A stretch of DNA of 64,000 bases. It comes from Pontimonas salivibrio. Lineage in GTDB: Bacteria > Actinomycetota > Actinomycetes > Actinomycetales > Microbacteriaceae. The notes under the pieces are model-generated. The model was not told where the DNA came from. It saw nothing but the letters and a program-made list of their open reading frames with translations, and ran no database searches. The stretch is taken from the NCBI RefSeq assembly GCF_002950575.1, contig NZ_CP026923.1, forward strand, positions 496,001-560,000, given 5' to 3'. Position numbers and translations under genes: made by a program. Shown piece by piece: positions 25,294 through 33,910 of the stretch (positions are counted from its first letter, which is position 1; each line of letters opens with the position of its first letter).

Positions 25294-26817
25294 TTAGAAG
25301 AAGCCCAGGGGCTTCTCGCTGTAAGACACCAGCAGGTTTTTGGTCTGCTGGTAGTGGCTGAGCGCCAACTTGTTGTTCTCCCTACCGATACCACTGCTCT
25401 TGTACCCACCGAAAGCCGCACCGGCGGGGTACGCGTGGTAGTTGTTCACCCACACGCGGCCGGCCTGGATGTCGCGACCGGCGCGGTAGGCGGTGTTGCC
25501 ATTTCTCGACCACACTCCGGCACCCAAACCGTAGAGAGTGTCGTTGGCGATCTGGATGGCGTCGTCATAGTCGTCAAACGACGTGACGGCGACGACAGGT
25601 CCAAAGATTTCTTCCTGGAACAGTCGCATCTTGTTGTTGCCTTCGAAGATGGCGGGCTCCACGTAGTAGCCATCTGCGAGGTCACCACCCAAGTCGACAC
25701 GGTCACCACCGCAGACGAGCGTGGCGCCCTCCTGCTTACCGATGTCGATGTAGCTGAGGATTTTCTCCAACTGGTCGTTGGAGGCTTGAGCACCCACCTG
25801 GGTGTCCGTGTCGAGCGGGTTTCCCTGAATAGCTTTCTTTGTCCGCTCCACGGCGTCACCCAAGAACGAGTCGTAGTGGCTCTTTTGAATCAGTGCACGG
25901 CTCGGACACGTACACACTTCACCCTGGTTAAAGGCGAAGAGGACAAAGCCCTCTTGGGCTTTGTCATAAAAGTCGTCCTTTTCTTGGGACACATCGTCAA
26001 AGAAGATGTTGGGGCTTTTGCCCCCCAACTCCAATGTGGTGGGGATAATGTTGGCACTTGCATACTGCAAGATCAACCGACCCGTGGTGGTCTCACCGGT
26101 GAAAGCAATCTTTCTAATCCTCGGGCTTGAGGCCAAAGGCTTCCCGGCTTCCGCACCAAAACCGTTCACAATGTTCAGCACTCCGGGAGGCAAAATGTCG
26201 CCGATGAGTTCCGCGAGGACCAAAATCGACGCGGGGGTTTGTTCGGCCGGTTTCAACACGACGGCGTTACCCGCCGAGAGGGCGGGTGCGAGTTTCCACG
26301 CCGCCATCAAAATGGGGAAGTTCCAGGGGATGATCTGCCCCACCACACCCAACGGTTCGTGGTAGTGGTAGGCGGTCGTGTCGCCATCCATTTCCTGGAA
26401 GTCGCCATCTTGGGCCCGAACCGCTGCCACAAAGTAGCGGAAGTGGTCGGCGGCGAGAGGGATATCGGCGTTCAGGGTTTCCCGAATGGGTTTGCCGTTA
26501 TCCCACGTTTCGGCCACCGCCAACATTTCGACGTTGGCGTCTATGACGTCGGCGATTTTGTTGAGCACGGCAGCGCGCTCAGTAGTACTGGCTTTTCCCC
26601 AGGCCGGTGCGGCGGCGTGTGCGGCATCGAGTGCGGCGTCGATGTCTTCGGCGGTTCCTCTGGCGATTTCGCAAAATGGTTTTCCATTGACCGGCGAAAT
26701 GTCTTCAAAGTAGTTGCCCTTGACTGGCTTGGTCCACTGACCACCAATCCAGTGTTCGTAGCGTGACTTGAAGGTGACTTTTGAGCCTTTTTGGCCCGGT
26801 TGTGCATACACAGTCAT
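25294..26817 (-). CDS. NAD-dependent aldehyde dehydrogenase (acetaldehyde type)
   Basis: Aldehyde dehydrogenase superfamily, 507 aa, oxidising aldehydes to acids. The catalytic cysteine is C302 in [12 protein letters not shown], the general base E263 in LELGGKSPN, and the nucleotide fold segment [17 protein letters not shown] and [11 protein letters not shown] are intact. The linked DUF779 gene and GAF-domain activator match the exaC/acoD-type acetaldehyde dehydrogenase locus, so ethanol, acetoin or similar short-chain aldehydes are the likely source. ATG at 26817 lies just after a nested inverted repeat that fills the 57-bp gap to the regulator. Confidence 0.96.
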   Translation of the reverse strand: MTVYAQPGQKGSKVTFKSRYEHWIGGQWTKPVKGNYFEDISPVNGKPFCEIARGTAEDIDAALDAAHAAAPAWGKASTTERAAVLNKIADVIDANVEMLAVAETWDNGKPIRETLNADIPLAADHFRYFVAAVRAQDGDFQEMDGDTTAYHYHEPLGVVGQIIPWNFPILMAAWKLAPALSAGNAVVLKPAEQTPASILVLAELIGDILPPGVLNIVNGFGAEAGKPLASSPRIRKIAFTGETTTGRLILQYASANIIPTTLELGGKSPNIFFDDVSQEKDDFYDKAQEGFVLFAFNQGEVCTCPSRALIQKSHYDSFLGDAVERTKKAIQGNPLDTDTQVGAQASNDQLEKILSYIDIGKQEGATLVCGGDRVDLGGDLADGYYVEPAIFEGNNKMRLFQEEIFGPVVAVTSFDDYDDAIQIANDTLYGLGAGVWSRNGNTAYRAGRDIQAGRVWVNNYHAYPAGAAFGGYKSSGIGRENNKLALSHYQQTKNLLVSYSEKPLGFF

Positions 26818-26825
26818 CGTTGACT

Positions 26826-26874
26826 CCTCTGCGTTCCATCACCGTGTGGGATCTCCACACGGATTGCGCAGAGG
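26826..26874. promoter_or_regulatory. Nested inverted repeat filling the regulator-dehydrogenase gap
   Basis: Outer arms CCTCTGCG (26826-26833) and CGCAGAGG (26867-26874); inner arms CCGTGTGG (26842-26849) and CCACACGG (26855-26862). The outer arm abuts the stop codon of the regulator and the structure ends 8 nt before the dehydrogenase start. It could be the regulator's operator, its terminator, or an attenuating leader. Confidence 0.7.
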
Positions 26875-28326
26875 TTAATTCGTGGAAGGTTGCATATCGT
26901 TGCATTGTGATTCGAGGGCTTCGATGTGCAGCATCACTTCGGTGCGTCGGGGTGATTTCGCCGGCAGTAGGCCCAGGCACGCCCTCCACACTTCTAAGTC
27001 CAACCTGACCTCACCGAGGTTCGCATAATCCAACAACACGTCCACCGAGGCGTCCTGCATCAGTGCTTCACGCAGGTGCAGGTGGGTTTCTCGCCGCAGG
27101 GTCTCAATACCCGGTGCAAGCGATTCGGGTAATACCGGGCCCACATATTTGGCTAATGCCACCCGGTGGGCCCCGCGGCCAAGAAAGCCCCGCACGCGGG
27201 CAATGTCCGTATCCAGCTGGCCGTGAAGGCGATACGGCCTCGACTCGATGCGCAGGCCAAGGCCTGCGCGGTGAAGCACCGTTTTGAGCCGGCTCACTTC
27301 AGCCCGAATAGTTGTGTTGGGCCGGCCTGGTCCGTAGACCAATTCGGATAGTGCGGTGGCGGAGAGCCCGTGGGGGTGAAGGGTGAGGAGGGTGAGAATT
27401 TCGGAGTGTTTTTGGCCCAGGGTGAGCTCAGGGTGGCCCGGCCGCTCAATGACGGCTAAATCTCGACCGAGTACTCGAAGGACGGGGGCAATTGCGGGTT
27501 GGCTGCGTGCTCGCCGCCGAGGGGTAATACTTTTCGATTTCGGGGTCACACTGCCGTGTGGTTGATTACCCTCTGGAGGCGACCACTGCTCGAGTCGTCT
27601 GGAGTGCTCGGGTCCGTGGAGTTCCAACTGTGCTTCCATGGCCGCTACGGTGGCCTCCAGCAGCGGGATGGTGGCCGGTGCGACGGCGTCATCACCACCG
27701 GTGATATCCAATACGCCGAGGACTTTGTCGCTGTGGGGGTCGCGGATGGGGATGGCACTGCAGCTCCATGGCTCCACAACGTGCGAGAAGTGTTCGATGG
27801 CCCGTACCTGCACGGCCTGTCGTAACCAGAGGGCAGTTCCTGGAGCACTGGTACCCATGGACTCTTCCGACCAGTCGGCACCCTCAATAAAGCCCATCGC
27901 GTCGGCTTTTCGCATCGCCTGGGCATCGCCGTCCACCCACAACAGCCTCCCGGCATCATCGCCCAACGCCACAATGAGGCCCTGGTCCAGGGTGTAGCGA
28001 AGCAACAGGCGATGAACGATCGGTAATACGGGGGCGAGAGGGTGGGCGTTTCGGTAGTCCACCAGATCACTGCGCCCCAGCACACTGCGGGGTTGACTAC
28101 TGCCCGGGTCAACGCGGCCCAGTGAGCGAAGCCAAGAGTCTCTGATGACGGGCCGCAGTTGACCTAAGGCTTCGGTGTCGTCACCTAAGCGGTCTTTCGC
28201 CCTCGAGGTGCTGGCCAACCAGCGCTCGCCCCACTGCGCCAGGCCCGGCATGCTGCCCTCCGTGGCACCGTGAGGGCCCCTGGCGCCGTCAGGAGCGGTG
28301 CGACGGGGTATGTGACTGCTGACCAT
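26875..28326 (-). CDS. GAF-domain transcriptional regulator of the aldehyde dehydrogenase locus
   Basis: 483-aa regulator resembling the N-terminal half of AcoR: an IRDSWLRSLGRVDPG start, then a GAF domain (about 90-230, LLRYTLDQGLIVALGDDAGRLLWVDGD, GTSAPGTAL, SAIPIRDPHSDKVLGVLDITGG). Instead of the sigma-54 AAA+ domain it ends in a winged-helix-like region (ILTLLTLHPHGLSATALSELVYG, TIRAEVSRLKTVLHRAGLGLRIESRPYRL) and a helical tail. Start ATG at 28326 has AAGGAG 4 nt upstream; the longer frame to 28374 lacks one. Upstream lies a near copy of the LuxR-region palindrome. Probable aldehyde- or acetoin-responsive activator. Confidence 0.87.
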   Translation of the reverse strand: MVSSHIPRRTAPDGARGPHGATEGSMPGLAQWGERWLASTSRAKDRLGDDTEALGQLRPVIRDSWLRSLGRVDPGSSQPRSVLGRSDLVDYRNAHPLAPVLPIVHRLLLRYTLDQGLIVALGDDAGRLLWVDGDAQAMRKADAMGFIEGADWSEESMGTSAPGTALWLRQAVQVRAIEHFSHVVEPWSCSAIPIRDPHSDKVLGVLDITGGDDAVAPATIPLLEATVAAMEAQLELHGPEHSRRLEQWSPPEGNQPHGSVTPKSKSITPRRRARSQPAIAPVLRVLGRDLAVIERPGHPELTLGQKHSEILTLLTLHPHGLSATALSELVYGPGRPNTTIRAEVSRLKTVLHRAGLGLRIESRPYRLHGQLDTDIARVRGFLGRGAHRVALAKYVGPVLPESLAPGIETLRRETHLHLREALMQDASVDVLLDYANLGEVRLDLEVWRACLGLLPAKSPRRTEVMLHIEALESQCNDMQPSTN

Positions 28327-28396
28327 TTCACTCCTTCTTCGTTGAAGGCTCTTCCACGCTACTGCAGTGCCCACACCGTGGCTAGTGCGAAGTGTG

Positions 28397-28410
28397 GGAA
28401 GGTACCTGCC
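28397..28410. promoter_or_regulatory. Second copy of the GGTACCTGCC palindrome
   Basis: GGAAGGTACCTGCC, 13 of 14 positions identical to the palindrome at 16461-16474, about 70 bp upstream of the GAF regulator start. Confidence 0.45.
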
Positions 28411-28506
28411 AGGGGTGCCCGGCAGAGCGCTGGCACTTAGCCACGGCCGAAGTGGTGAGTGAGCCTGCGCGTGGGCTCGTGAGGGTGAGGCGCAGTGGCC
28501 GGGGAC

Positions 28507-28983
28507 TTAGGCGATGAGTTGCAGTTCGCGCTTGAGGGTGTCGGCGCTTTGGAAGGTGAAGCCCACGAGGGAAATGTGGCGCCAGCTAATTCGGCCCTCA
28601 GCATCGACGATGAAAATACTTCGGCGCACCCCCATTCCCAGTAGCCCGACACCGTAGGCGGCGACGACGTCGCCTTTTTCGTCAGCGAGCAGTGGGAAGC
28701 CGAGGTTCTTGGTGCGGGCGAAGCGTTCGTGGCTGTGTTGGTTTTGGCGAGAAATGCCCCAAATTTCTGCACCCAAATCCCGAAAGCTTGCCAATTCGTC
28801 CTGGTAGCTACACAGCTGGGCAGTGCACCCGGGGGAGTTGTCTGCCGGGTAAAAGGCGAGGACGACGGGGTGACCGCGACGCTCACTCAAACTGAAATGA
28901 CGGGTGATGGCTTCGCCGTCTTCGACGACGATTCCCGGGAGGGTGAAGTCGGGGGCCAGTTCGCCTACGTCGGGGGGTGTCAC
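28507..28983 (-). CDS. Peroxiredoxin (AhpC/TSA, Bcp-like)
   Basis: Thiol peroxidase of 158 aa reducing hydrogen and organic peroxides. The active site reads PADNSPGCTAQLC, fitting P-x-x-x-S/T-x-x-C: peroxidatic Cys in SPGC, with a second Cys five residues later as in atypical 2-Cys Bcp enzymes. Ser replaces the usual Thr, an accepted variant. GTG start at 28983 follows a TAGCGT -10 box by 7 nt; that box begins with the stop codon of the upstream CPBP gene, so the gene can be transcribed independently and leaderless. Confidence 0.93.
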   Translation of the reverse strand: MTPPDVGELAPDFTLPGIVVEDGEAITRHFSLSERRGHPVVLAFYPADNSPGCTAQLCSYQDELASFRDLGAEIWGISRQNQHSHERFARTKNLGFPLLADEKGDVVAAYGVGLLGMGVRRSIFIVDAEGRISWRHISLVGFTFQSADTLKRELQLIA

Positions 28984-28990
28984 GAGGGGG

Positions 28991-28996
28991 ACGCTA
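28991..28996 (-). promoter_or_regulatory. Predicted -10 box of peroxiredoxin gene, overlapping CPBP stop
   Basis: TAGCGT on the minus strand, 7 nt before the GTG start; its first three bases are the TAG stop of the CPBP gene. Confidence 0.55.
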
Positions 28997-29782
28997 CTGG
29001 GTGAAACCGAGAAAATCTGGGAAGACTCCCATAATCAGTGGGTAGCCCACGAACGCTACGGCGTCGATCAGGGCGTGGGCGATGATCAGTGGTGCGAGCC
29101 TCTTGGTTTTCATAAACCACAGGGCAAAGACCACCCCCATGGCGATGTTGCCAAAAAAGGGTCCAATGCCCTGATAGAGGTGGTAAAAACCGCGCAGTAG
29201 CGCTTGGATGGCCACAATCGCCCACGGGGCAACACCCAGTTGCCCTAGCCGGTGGGTCAAATACCCCACGGCGATGACTTCTTCGAGTATCCCGGCTTTG
29301 ATTGCGGCGAGCAGTAGGACGGGGATGGTCCACCAGTAGTCAGATAGGGCGCTGGGAACAATTTGCACGGTGATGCCCTGGTTGACCCCCACGATGTAGA
29401 GGGCGAGGCCGGGTAATCCAATGAGCGCGGCAAGGCCCACACCCCACGCACTATCTCTGGTGGGCCTGGTCGCATCCAAGCCGATAGCGCCCAGGCGCGG
29501 CCTGGTGTGCGACCAGACCAGGTAGAACACCAAGGCGACGGGGACTAGGCCACTGATAATGCCCAGTAGTTGGTAAATGACGTCAAAGATCTGTTCATCA
29601 GCTAACGAGCGGTTGAGTGTCGCGGTTTGCTGGGAGAGTTCCCGTTCATCTGCCAGGCGTCTCCAGAAACTCACCGTCGCATACAGTGCGCTCATCCCCA
29701 GGCTTAACCCCAGAACAATGAGAATCTCCGCGCGAATGCGCCGGGGGTTAAGCGGTGTGGGACCCATTGCGGGGAATTTCAC
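28994..29782 (-). CDS. CPBP-family intramembrane protein
   Basis: Polytopic membrane protein (262 aa) of the CPBP/Abi family (CAAX protease-like). Motif 1 reads ILEEVIAVGYLTHRL: both glutamates are present, but the arginine of the usual EExxxR is replaced. Motif 2 is LLRGFYHLYQG and motif 3 IIAHALID. This pattern is typical of an actinobacterial subgroup, so it is not a local mutation. The start overlaps the DCC gene upstream by 35 nt (20 nt if ATG 29767 is used), implying co-transcription and coupling. Substrate unknown. Confidence 0.88.
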   Translation of the reverse strand: MKFPAMGPTPLNPRRIRAEILIVLGLSLGMSALYATVSFWRRLADERELSQQTATLNRSLADEQIFDVIYQLLGIISGLVPVALVFYLVWSHTRPRLGAIGLDATRPTRDSAWGVGLAALIGLPGLALYIVGVNQGITVQIVPSALSDYWWTIPVLLLAAIKAGILEEVIAVGYLTHRLGQLGVAPWAIVAIQALLRGFYHLYQGIGPFFGNIAMGVVFALWFMKTKRLAPLIIAHALIDAVAFVGYPLIMGVFPDFLGFTQ

Positions 29783-30149
29783 AAGACGGCGTGGAGCCAG
29801 GGAGGCGGTGTCGAAAACGGGCCACTAATCGGTAGCCCATATCGGCCACAACCGAAACCGGCCAGGTATCCAACAGGTGGGCCAAAAAACGCCACCCCCA
29901 CTGCCGCTGGCCGCGAAGCAGGCCAGAAAACGCGGCCGCACCCGCCAAGTGGCGGGTGGGGGTAATGAGCCAGACGTAGTCACGAATATCGCTATCGCTT
30001 AAGCCCAGTTCCTCAGTGTCGGCCTCAGCGGACGTGGTGACCCGGGGGAAGACTGTGAGGGTGCGCTGCAGGCGACCCACCCAGAGGGCACAAAACGCAC
30101 AGTCGCCGTCATAGACCAGGAGCGCATTGCTTAGTCCTCGGGTGGCCAT
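29748..30149 (-). CDS. DCC-family thiol-disulfide oxidoreductase (DUF393)
   Basis: 133-aa DUF393 protein with the diagnostic N-terminal VYDGDCAFC motif, a thioredoxin-like C-x-x-C with the first Cys preceded by GD. Later segments GAAAFSGLLRG and WPVSVVADMGYRLVARFRHRLPG fit the family. ATG at 30149 is 6 nt after a minus-strand TACCAT box; a longer frame to 30191 has no supporting signal. Overlaps the CPBP gene. Divergent from the FAH gene. Confidence 0.85.
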   Translation of the reverse strand: MATRGLSNALLVYDGDCAFCALWVGRLQRTLTVFPRVTTSAEADTEELGLSDSDIRDYVWLITPTRHLAGAAAFSGLLRGQRQWGWRFLAHLLDTWPVSVVADMGYRLVARFRHRLPGSTPSCEIPRNGSHTA

Positions 30150-30155
30150 GACCCC

Positions 30156-30161
30156 ATGGTA
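30156..30161 (-). promoter_or_regulatory. Predicted -10 box of leaderless DCC gene
   Basis: TACCAT on the minus strand, 6 nt before the ATG at 30149. Confidence 0.5.
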
Positions 30162-30211
30162 GGTCGCCAAGCTGGAGGGACTGTGGAGCATGGTGCGTGC
30201 CCGGTTGGCGA

Positions 30212-30217
30212 TAGCCT
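30212..30217 (+). promoter_or_regulatory. Predicted -10 box of FAH gene
   Basis: TAGCCT ends 7 nt before the ATG at 30225; too close for a normal leader. Confidence 0.6.
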
Positions 30218-30224
30218 AAGAGGG

Positions 30225-31010
30225 ATGAAGGTCGCACGTTTCGCCACAGACGGCGGTGAGCCCCAGTTCGGCATTGTTGATGACGAAGAACTGGTGGTGC
30301 TCGCCGGTGATCCGCTGTACCACGGGCTGGATACCACCGGTCAGCGCATCGCACTCGAATCGGTGCGACTGCTCGCCCCCGTGATCCCCCGCTCCAAAGT
30401 GATCTGTGTGGGCATGAACTATGCCGCGCACGCCCAAGAAATGGGTCACGAAGGCCCCGATAATCCTTTGGTGTTCCTCAAACCCAACACCGCGGTGGTG
30501 GGCCCAGGCGATCCCATCATTTTGCCCCCCGTGCACGGGCGCATCGTGCACGAAGGGGAACTGGCCGTTGTGATTGGCTCCGTGGCCAAACGGGTGAAAC
30601 CCGAAGACTGGGAAAGCGTGGTCTTTGGCTACACCATCGCCAACGACGTATCCGCCCGGGATGTCATGTTCGCCGACGGGCAATGGGCTAGGGCCAAAGG
30701 CTATGACACGTTTTGTCCGCTGGGGCCCTGGATCGAAACAGAGCTCGACCCGTCGAACCTTGATATCCACACCTCGGTCGATGGCGAAACCAGGCGGGCT
30801 GGCAATACGAAGGATCTGATCTATTCGATTCCCGAAATTATCGCCTTCTGCTCTGATGTGTGGACGTTGCTGCCCGGTGATGTGATTTGTACGGGTACCC
30901 CTCCAGGCTTGGGGGGCTTCGTGGACGGCCAACGCGTTGACATCACCATTGAAGGAATTGGCACCCTGTCGAATCCGGCAAAGAACCGCGATGATCGAAC
31001 AGACGACTAA
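30225..31010 (+). CDS. Fumarylacetoacetate hydrolase family protein
   Basis: FAH-superfamily enzyme (261 aa), metal-dependent hydrolase, decarboxylase or isomerase of 2-oxo or beta-diketo acids. Core motifs: KVICVGMNYAAHAQEMGH, HGRIVHEGELAVVIG (metal Glu), YTIANDVSARD, TFCPLGPWI and GDVICTGTPPGLGGF. A longer frame to 30156 exists, but ATG 30225 follows TAGCCT and gives the canonical MKVARF start. Followed by an MFS gene overlapping by 20 nt, then gltX, the order known around gltX in mycobacteria. The exact substrate is not deducible. Confidence 0.92.
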   Translation: MKVARFATDGGEPQFGIVDDEELVVLAGDPLYHGLDTTGQRIALESVRLLAPVIPRSKVICVGMNYAAHAQEMGHEGPDNPLVFLKPNTAVVGPGDPIILPPVHGRIVHEGELAVVIGSVAKRVKPEDWESVVFGYTIANDVSARDVMFADGQWARAKGYDTFCPLGPWIETELDPSNLDIHTSVDGETRRAGNTKDLIYSIPEIIAFCSDVWTLLPGDVICTGTPPGLGGFVDGQRVDITIEGIGTLSNPAKNRDDRTDD

Positions 31011-32244
31011 CACCCTCGACCCAGAGAGCATCGACCGGTCAAGGCGGCGCATTCGCACGGTATTAATGTCCGGTCAAGTCCTCGCTGGGCTCGGAATGGG
31101 CTCCACACTCTCCGTGGGGGCCATTTTGGCGACCGAACTCTCTGGCTCCCCTGGGTGGTCGGGAATGGCCGCCACCTTGGCCACCCTCGGTGCGGCGCTC
31201 GGTGCACTTCCCCTGGCGAACCTGGCGGCCCGCCACGGTCGCTCCTGGTCGCTGGCGACCGGAGCGTGGATTGCCGCTGTGGGGGCACTCCTGGCTGTGC
31301 TGTCCACCATCACCGGGCTGTTCATTGTGCTCTTGGTTGCCCTCGTGCTGATCGGTGTGGGAACGGCTGTGAACCTGCAGGCGCGCTTTGCCGCCACCGA
31401 TGTTTCCACCGATGCCCACCGGGCGACTGATTTATCTCTGGTGGTGTGGGCGACCACAGTGGGCGCCGTGTCGGGGCCAAACCTCATCGGCCCGGGTGAC
31501 GCGTTTGGCATCTGGCTGGGCCTGCCCTCCCTCGCGGGACCCTTCGTGTTGACCATGTTGGCCCAACTCTCCGCCGGAGTGCTCTATCGGGTGGGTCTTC
31601 GACCAGAGCCCCTCGCTCTGGCCAAACAGATTTCCGCCGAAGCAGCAGACCACTCGTTTGTTGATGCTGTCGGTGCCGACCGCCCAGGCGATCGCCGCAG
31701 TGCGTTTATCGCCATTGCGCTCAGCCACGCCACCATGGTGGCGGTGATGGCGATGACGCCAGTGCACCTGGTCGACCACGGGGCAAGTCTCGTCATTGTG
31801 GGGTTCACCATTTCCTTACACATTGCGGGAATGTATGCGCTTTCTCCCGTATTCGGAATCTTGGCGGACCGTTGGGGTCGAAAACAGACCATCCTTTCCG
31901 GCCAAGCCATGCTCGCGCTCAGCTTGCTGGCCACCGGGTTTGGTTCCGAATCCGAAGCGTGGGTCATCGTGGGGCTGATCTTGCTGGGAACAGGGTGGTC
32001 TGCGGGCACGGTCGCCGGATCGGCACTACTCACCGAATCGACCCCGGTGGCCCGGCGCACCAGAGTCCAAGGGCTCTCCGACGTGGTGATGAGTGCTGCG
32101 GGTGCCACCGGTGGTGCACTCTCCGGTGTGGTGTTAGTCCTCATCGGCTACAACGGGTTGTCGTTAGTGTCATTGGTGTTAGTGGCCACGGTCACACTGC
32201 GGGTGGTTCTCACCCGCCATTCGGGGGAAAGGGTGTCGTCGTGA
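30991..32244 (+). CDS. MFS transporter
   Basis: Major facilitator (417 aa, about 12 membrane helices). The loop 2-3 region [26 protein letters not shown] and the second-half counterpart [31 protein letters not shown] carry the MFS signature (A-D-R-W-G-R-K). Start ATG 30991 lies inside the end of the FAH gene (20-nt overlap); the stop overlaps gltX as GTGA. The gene sits in a tight FAH-MFS-gltX operon, so it may export a metabolite linked to the FAH step, but substrate is unknown. Confidence 0.9.
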   Translation: MIEQTTNTLDPESIDRSRRRIRTVLMSGQVLAGLGMGSTLSVGAILATELSGSPGWSGMAATLATLGAALGALPLANLAARHGRSWSLATGAWIAAVGALLAVLSTITGLFIVLLVALVLIGVGTAVNLQARFAATDVSTDAHRATDLSLVVWATTVGAVSGPNLIGPGDAFGIWLGLPSLAGPFVLTMLAQLSAGVLYRVGLRPEPLALAKQISAEAADHSFVDAVGADRPGDRRSAFIAIALSHATMVAVMAMTPVHLVDHGASLVIVGFTISLHIAGMYALSPVFGILADRWGRKQTILSGQAMLALSLLATGFGSESEAWVIVGLILLGTGWSAGTVAGSALLTESTPVARRTRVQGLSDVVMSAAGATGGALSGVVLVLIGYNGLSLVSLVLVATVTLRVVLTRHSGERVSS

Positions 32245-33752
32245 GCGAGTCAATAACTGAGGTGTCGACCACGCAGGCAACCGGCGCGGATATTCGGGTC
32301 CGGTTTTGCCCATCCCCGACAGGCACCCCCCACGTGGGGTTGATTCGCACTGCACTGTTCAACTGGGCCTATGCGCGCCACCACGGTGGCGCGTTTGTGT
32401 TCCGAATTGAAGACACCGACCAGGCGCGTGACAGTGAAGACAGCTACCACCAGTTGCTTGATGCGATGGGTTGGTTGGGTCTGAACTGGGATGAAGGCGT
32501 CGAAGTGGGTGGACCACACGGCCCCTACCGGCAGTCTGAGCGCGGGGATATTTACCGCGACATCATAAACCGCCTACTCGAAGCCGGACACCTCTATGAA
32601 AGTTTTGTCACCCCGGAAGAAATGGCGGCCAGAAACCTCGCCCAGGGCCGCGGTGAAAAGCAAGGCTATGACAACCACGAGCGAAACCTCACCGACGCTG
32701 AGCGTCAAGCCTTCCTCGACGACGGTCGAACACCGGCACTGCGGCTCAAGGTGCCAGATGGGGCGCTCGACTTTGTGGACTTGGTGCGCGGTCCGGTCAG
32801 TTTCCCCGCCGGCTCCACCACAGATTTTGTGCTGGTTCGCCCCAATGGCGCACCGCTGTATACGTTTGTGAACCCCGTCGATGATGCCCTGATGGGCATC
32901 ACCCACGTGTTGCGCGGGGAAGATTTGCTCTCCTCCACACCCCGCCAGATTGCCCTCTATCACGCACTGATCGACATCGGTGTGGCCAGTGAGATTCCCC
33001 GTTTTGGTCACCTCCCCTACGTGATGGGCGAAAACAACAAGAAACTGTCCAAGCGTGACCCCGAATCAAACCTTTTCCTCCACCGCGAGCGGGGCTTCAT
33101 CCCCGAAGGCTTACTGAACTATTTGGCACTGCTCGGCTGGTCGATTGCCCCCGATCGTGACGTGTTCACGCTGGAAGAAATGATTGCCGCATTCGATGTG
33201 GCAGATGTGAACCCCAATCCGGCGCGCTTTGATCAGAAAAAAGCCGAATCTATTAACGGCGACCACTTGCGCATGCTGGCCCCGGAGGATTTCTTAGCCA
33301 GATGCCTGCCCTACCTCCAAGACTCAGGGCTTATTGGTGCTGAGCCCACCGCCTCGCAACGCGAGGTCCTCACAGCCCTCCTGCCCCACGTGCAACCCCG
33401 GGTGGGGTTACTCGGGGAGGTCCCGGGCATGGTGGGCTTTGCCCTCACCGCCGATCAGGATCTGGAAATCACCGACGAGGGGCGAAAGACCCTGCGCGAA
33501 GGCGCAGACGATGTACTAGACGCTTCGGTGTCGGCATTAGAGGGCCTCGAGTCGTGGACCACCGGGGCCCTGGAGGAGACCCTGCGTGAAGCCTTAGTCG
33601 AAGGGATGGAGCTTTCACCTCGACACGCGTTCACCCCGCTTCGGGTGGCAATCTCAGGGCGCAGGGTCAGCCCGCCACTGTTTGAGTCGATGGAAATCTT
33701 GGGAAAGGATTCGAGCCTCGCGAGGCTTCGCTCGCTCCGCCAGAGCCTCTAG
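32241..33752 (+). CDS. gltX: Glutamyl-tRNA synthetase
   Basis: Class I aminoacyl-tRNA synthetase (503 aa) charging tRNA-Glu. The HIGH motif appears as [11 protein letters not shown] near residue 26 and KMSKS as [10 protein letters not shown] near residue 268; [16 protein letters not shown] is the glutamate-site segment. Start GTG 32241 overlaps the MFS stop (GTGA), indicating translational coupling; a much longer open frame upstream is only read-through of the MFS gene in another frame. Directly followed by tRNA-Gln(CUG), and 1.3 kb later by tRNA-Glu(CUC), one of its substrates. Confidence 0.97.
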   Translation: MSESITEVSTTQATGADIRVRFCPSPTGTPHVGLIRTALFNWAYARHHGGAFVFRIEDTDQARDSEDSYHQLLDAMGWLGLNWDEGVEVGGPHGPYRQSERGDIYRDIINRLLEAGHLYESFVTPEEMAARNLAQGRGEKQGYDNHERNLTDAERQAFLDDGRTPALRLKVPDGALDFVDLVRGPVSFPAGSTTDFVLVRPNGAPLYTFVNPVDDALMGITHVLRGEDLLSSTPRQIALYHALIDIGVASEIPRFGHLPYVMGENNKKLSKRDPESNLFLHRERGFIPEGLLNYLALLGWSIAPDRDVFTLEEMIAAFDVADVNPNPARFDQKKAESINGDHLRMLAPEDFLARCLPYLQDSGLIGAEPTASQREVLTALLPHVQPRVGLLGEVPGMVGFALTADQDLEITDEGRKTLREGADDVLDASVSALEGLESWTTGALEETLREALVEGMELSPRHAFTPLRVAISGRRVSPPLFESMEILGKDSSLARLRSLRQSL

Positions 33753-33787
33753 AGGTGTACTAGGGTAGAAAGCCGGCGCCAGCCTGG

Positions 33788-33862
33788 TGGGGTGTGGTGT
33801 AATTGGCAACACGGCTGATTCTGGTTCAGTTGTTCTTGGTTCGAGTCCAGGCACCCCAGCCA
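33788..33862 (+). tRNA. tRNA-Gln (anticodon CUG), CCA encoded
   Basis: Acceptor TGGGGTG pairs with CACCCCA (33852-33858), discriminator G, then encoded CCA (33860-33862). Anticodon stem GCTGA/TCAGT encloses loop TTCTGGT, anticodon CTG. T-arm carries GGTTCGAGTCC. A -10-like TAGGGT is at 33761-33766. Confidence 0.95.
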
Positions 33863-33910
33863 CATTCTTGTTAACCTTCTCAGTCGCCGCAGCGCGCCCC
33901 AAGCGCAGGC

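Noticed and set aside
29260-29300. Loss of the catalytic arginine in the CPBP motif as a local inactivation
   Set aside because: The EEVIAVGYL variant resembles a known actinobacterial CPBP subgroup, so it looks like a subfamily trait rather than decay.
30216-31058. 280-codon minus-strand open frame
   Set aside because: Antisense to the FAH gene, whose motifs are clear; His/Asp-rich shadow composition.
31872-32240. N-terminal extension of GltX
   Set aside because: This part is out-of-frame read-through of the MFS gene; the GTG overlapping the MFS stop gives the normal GltX start.
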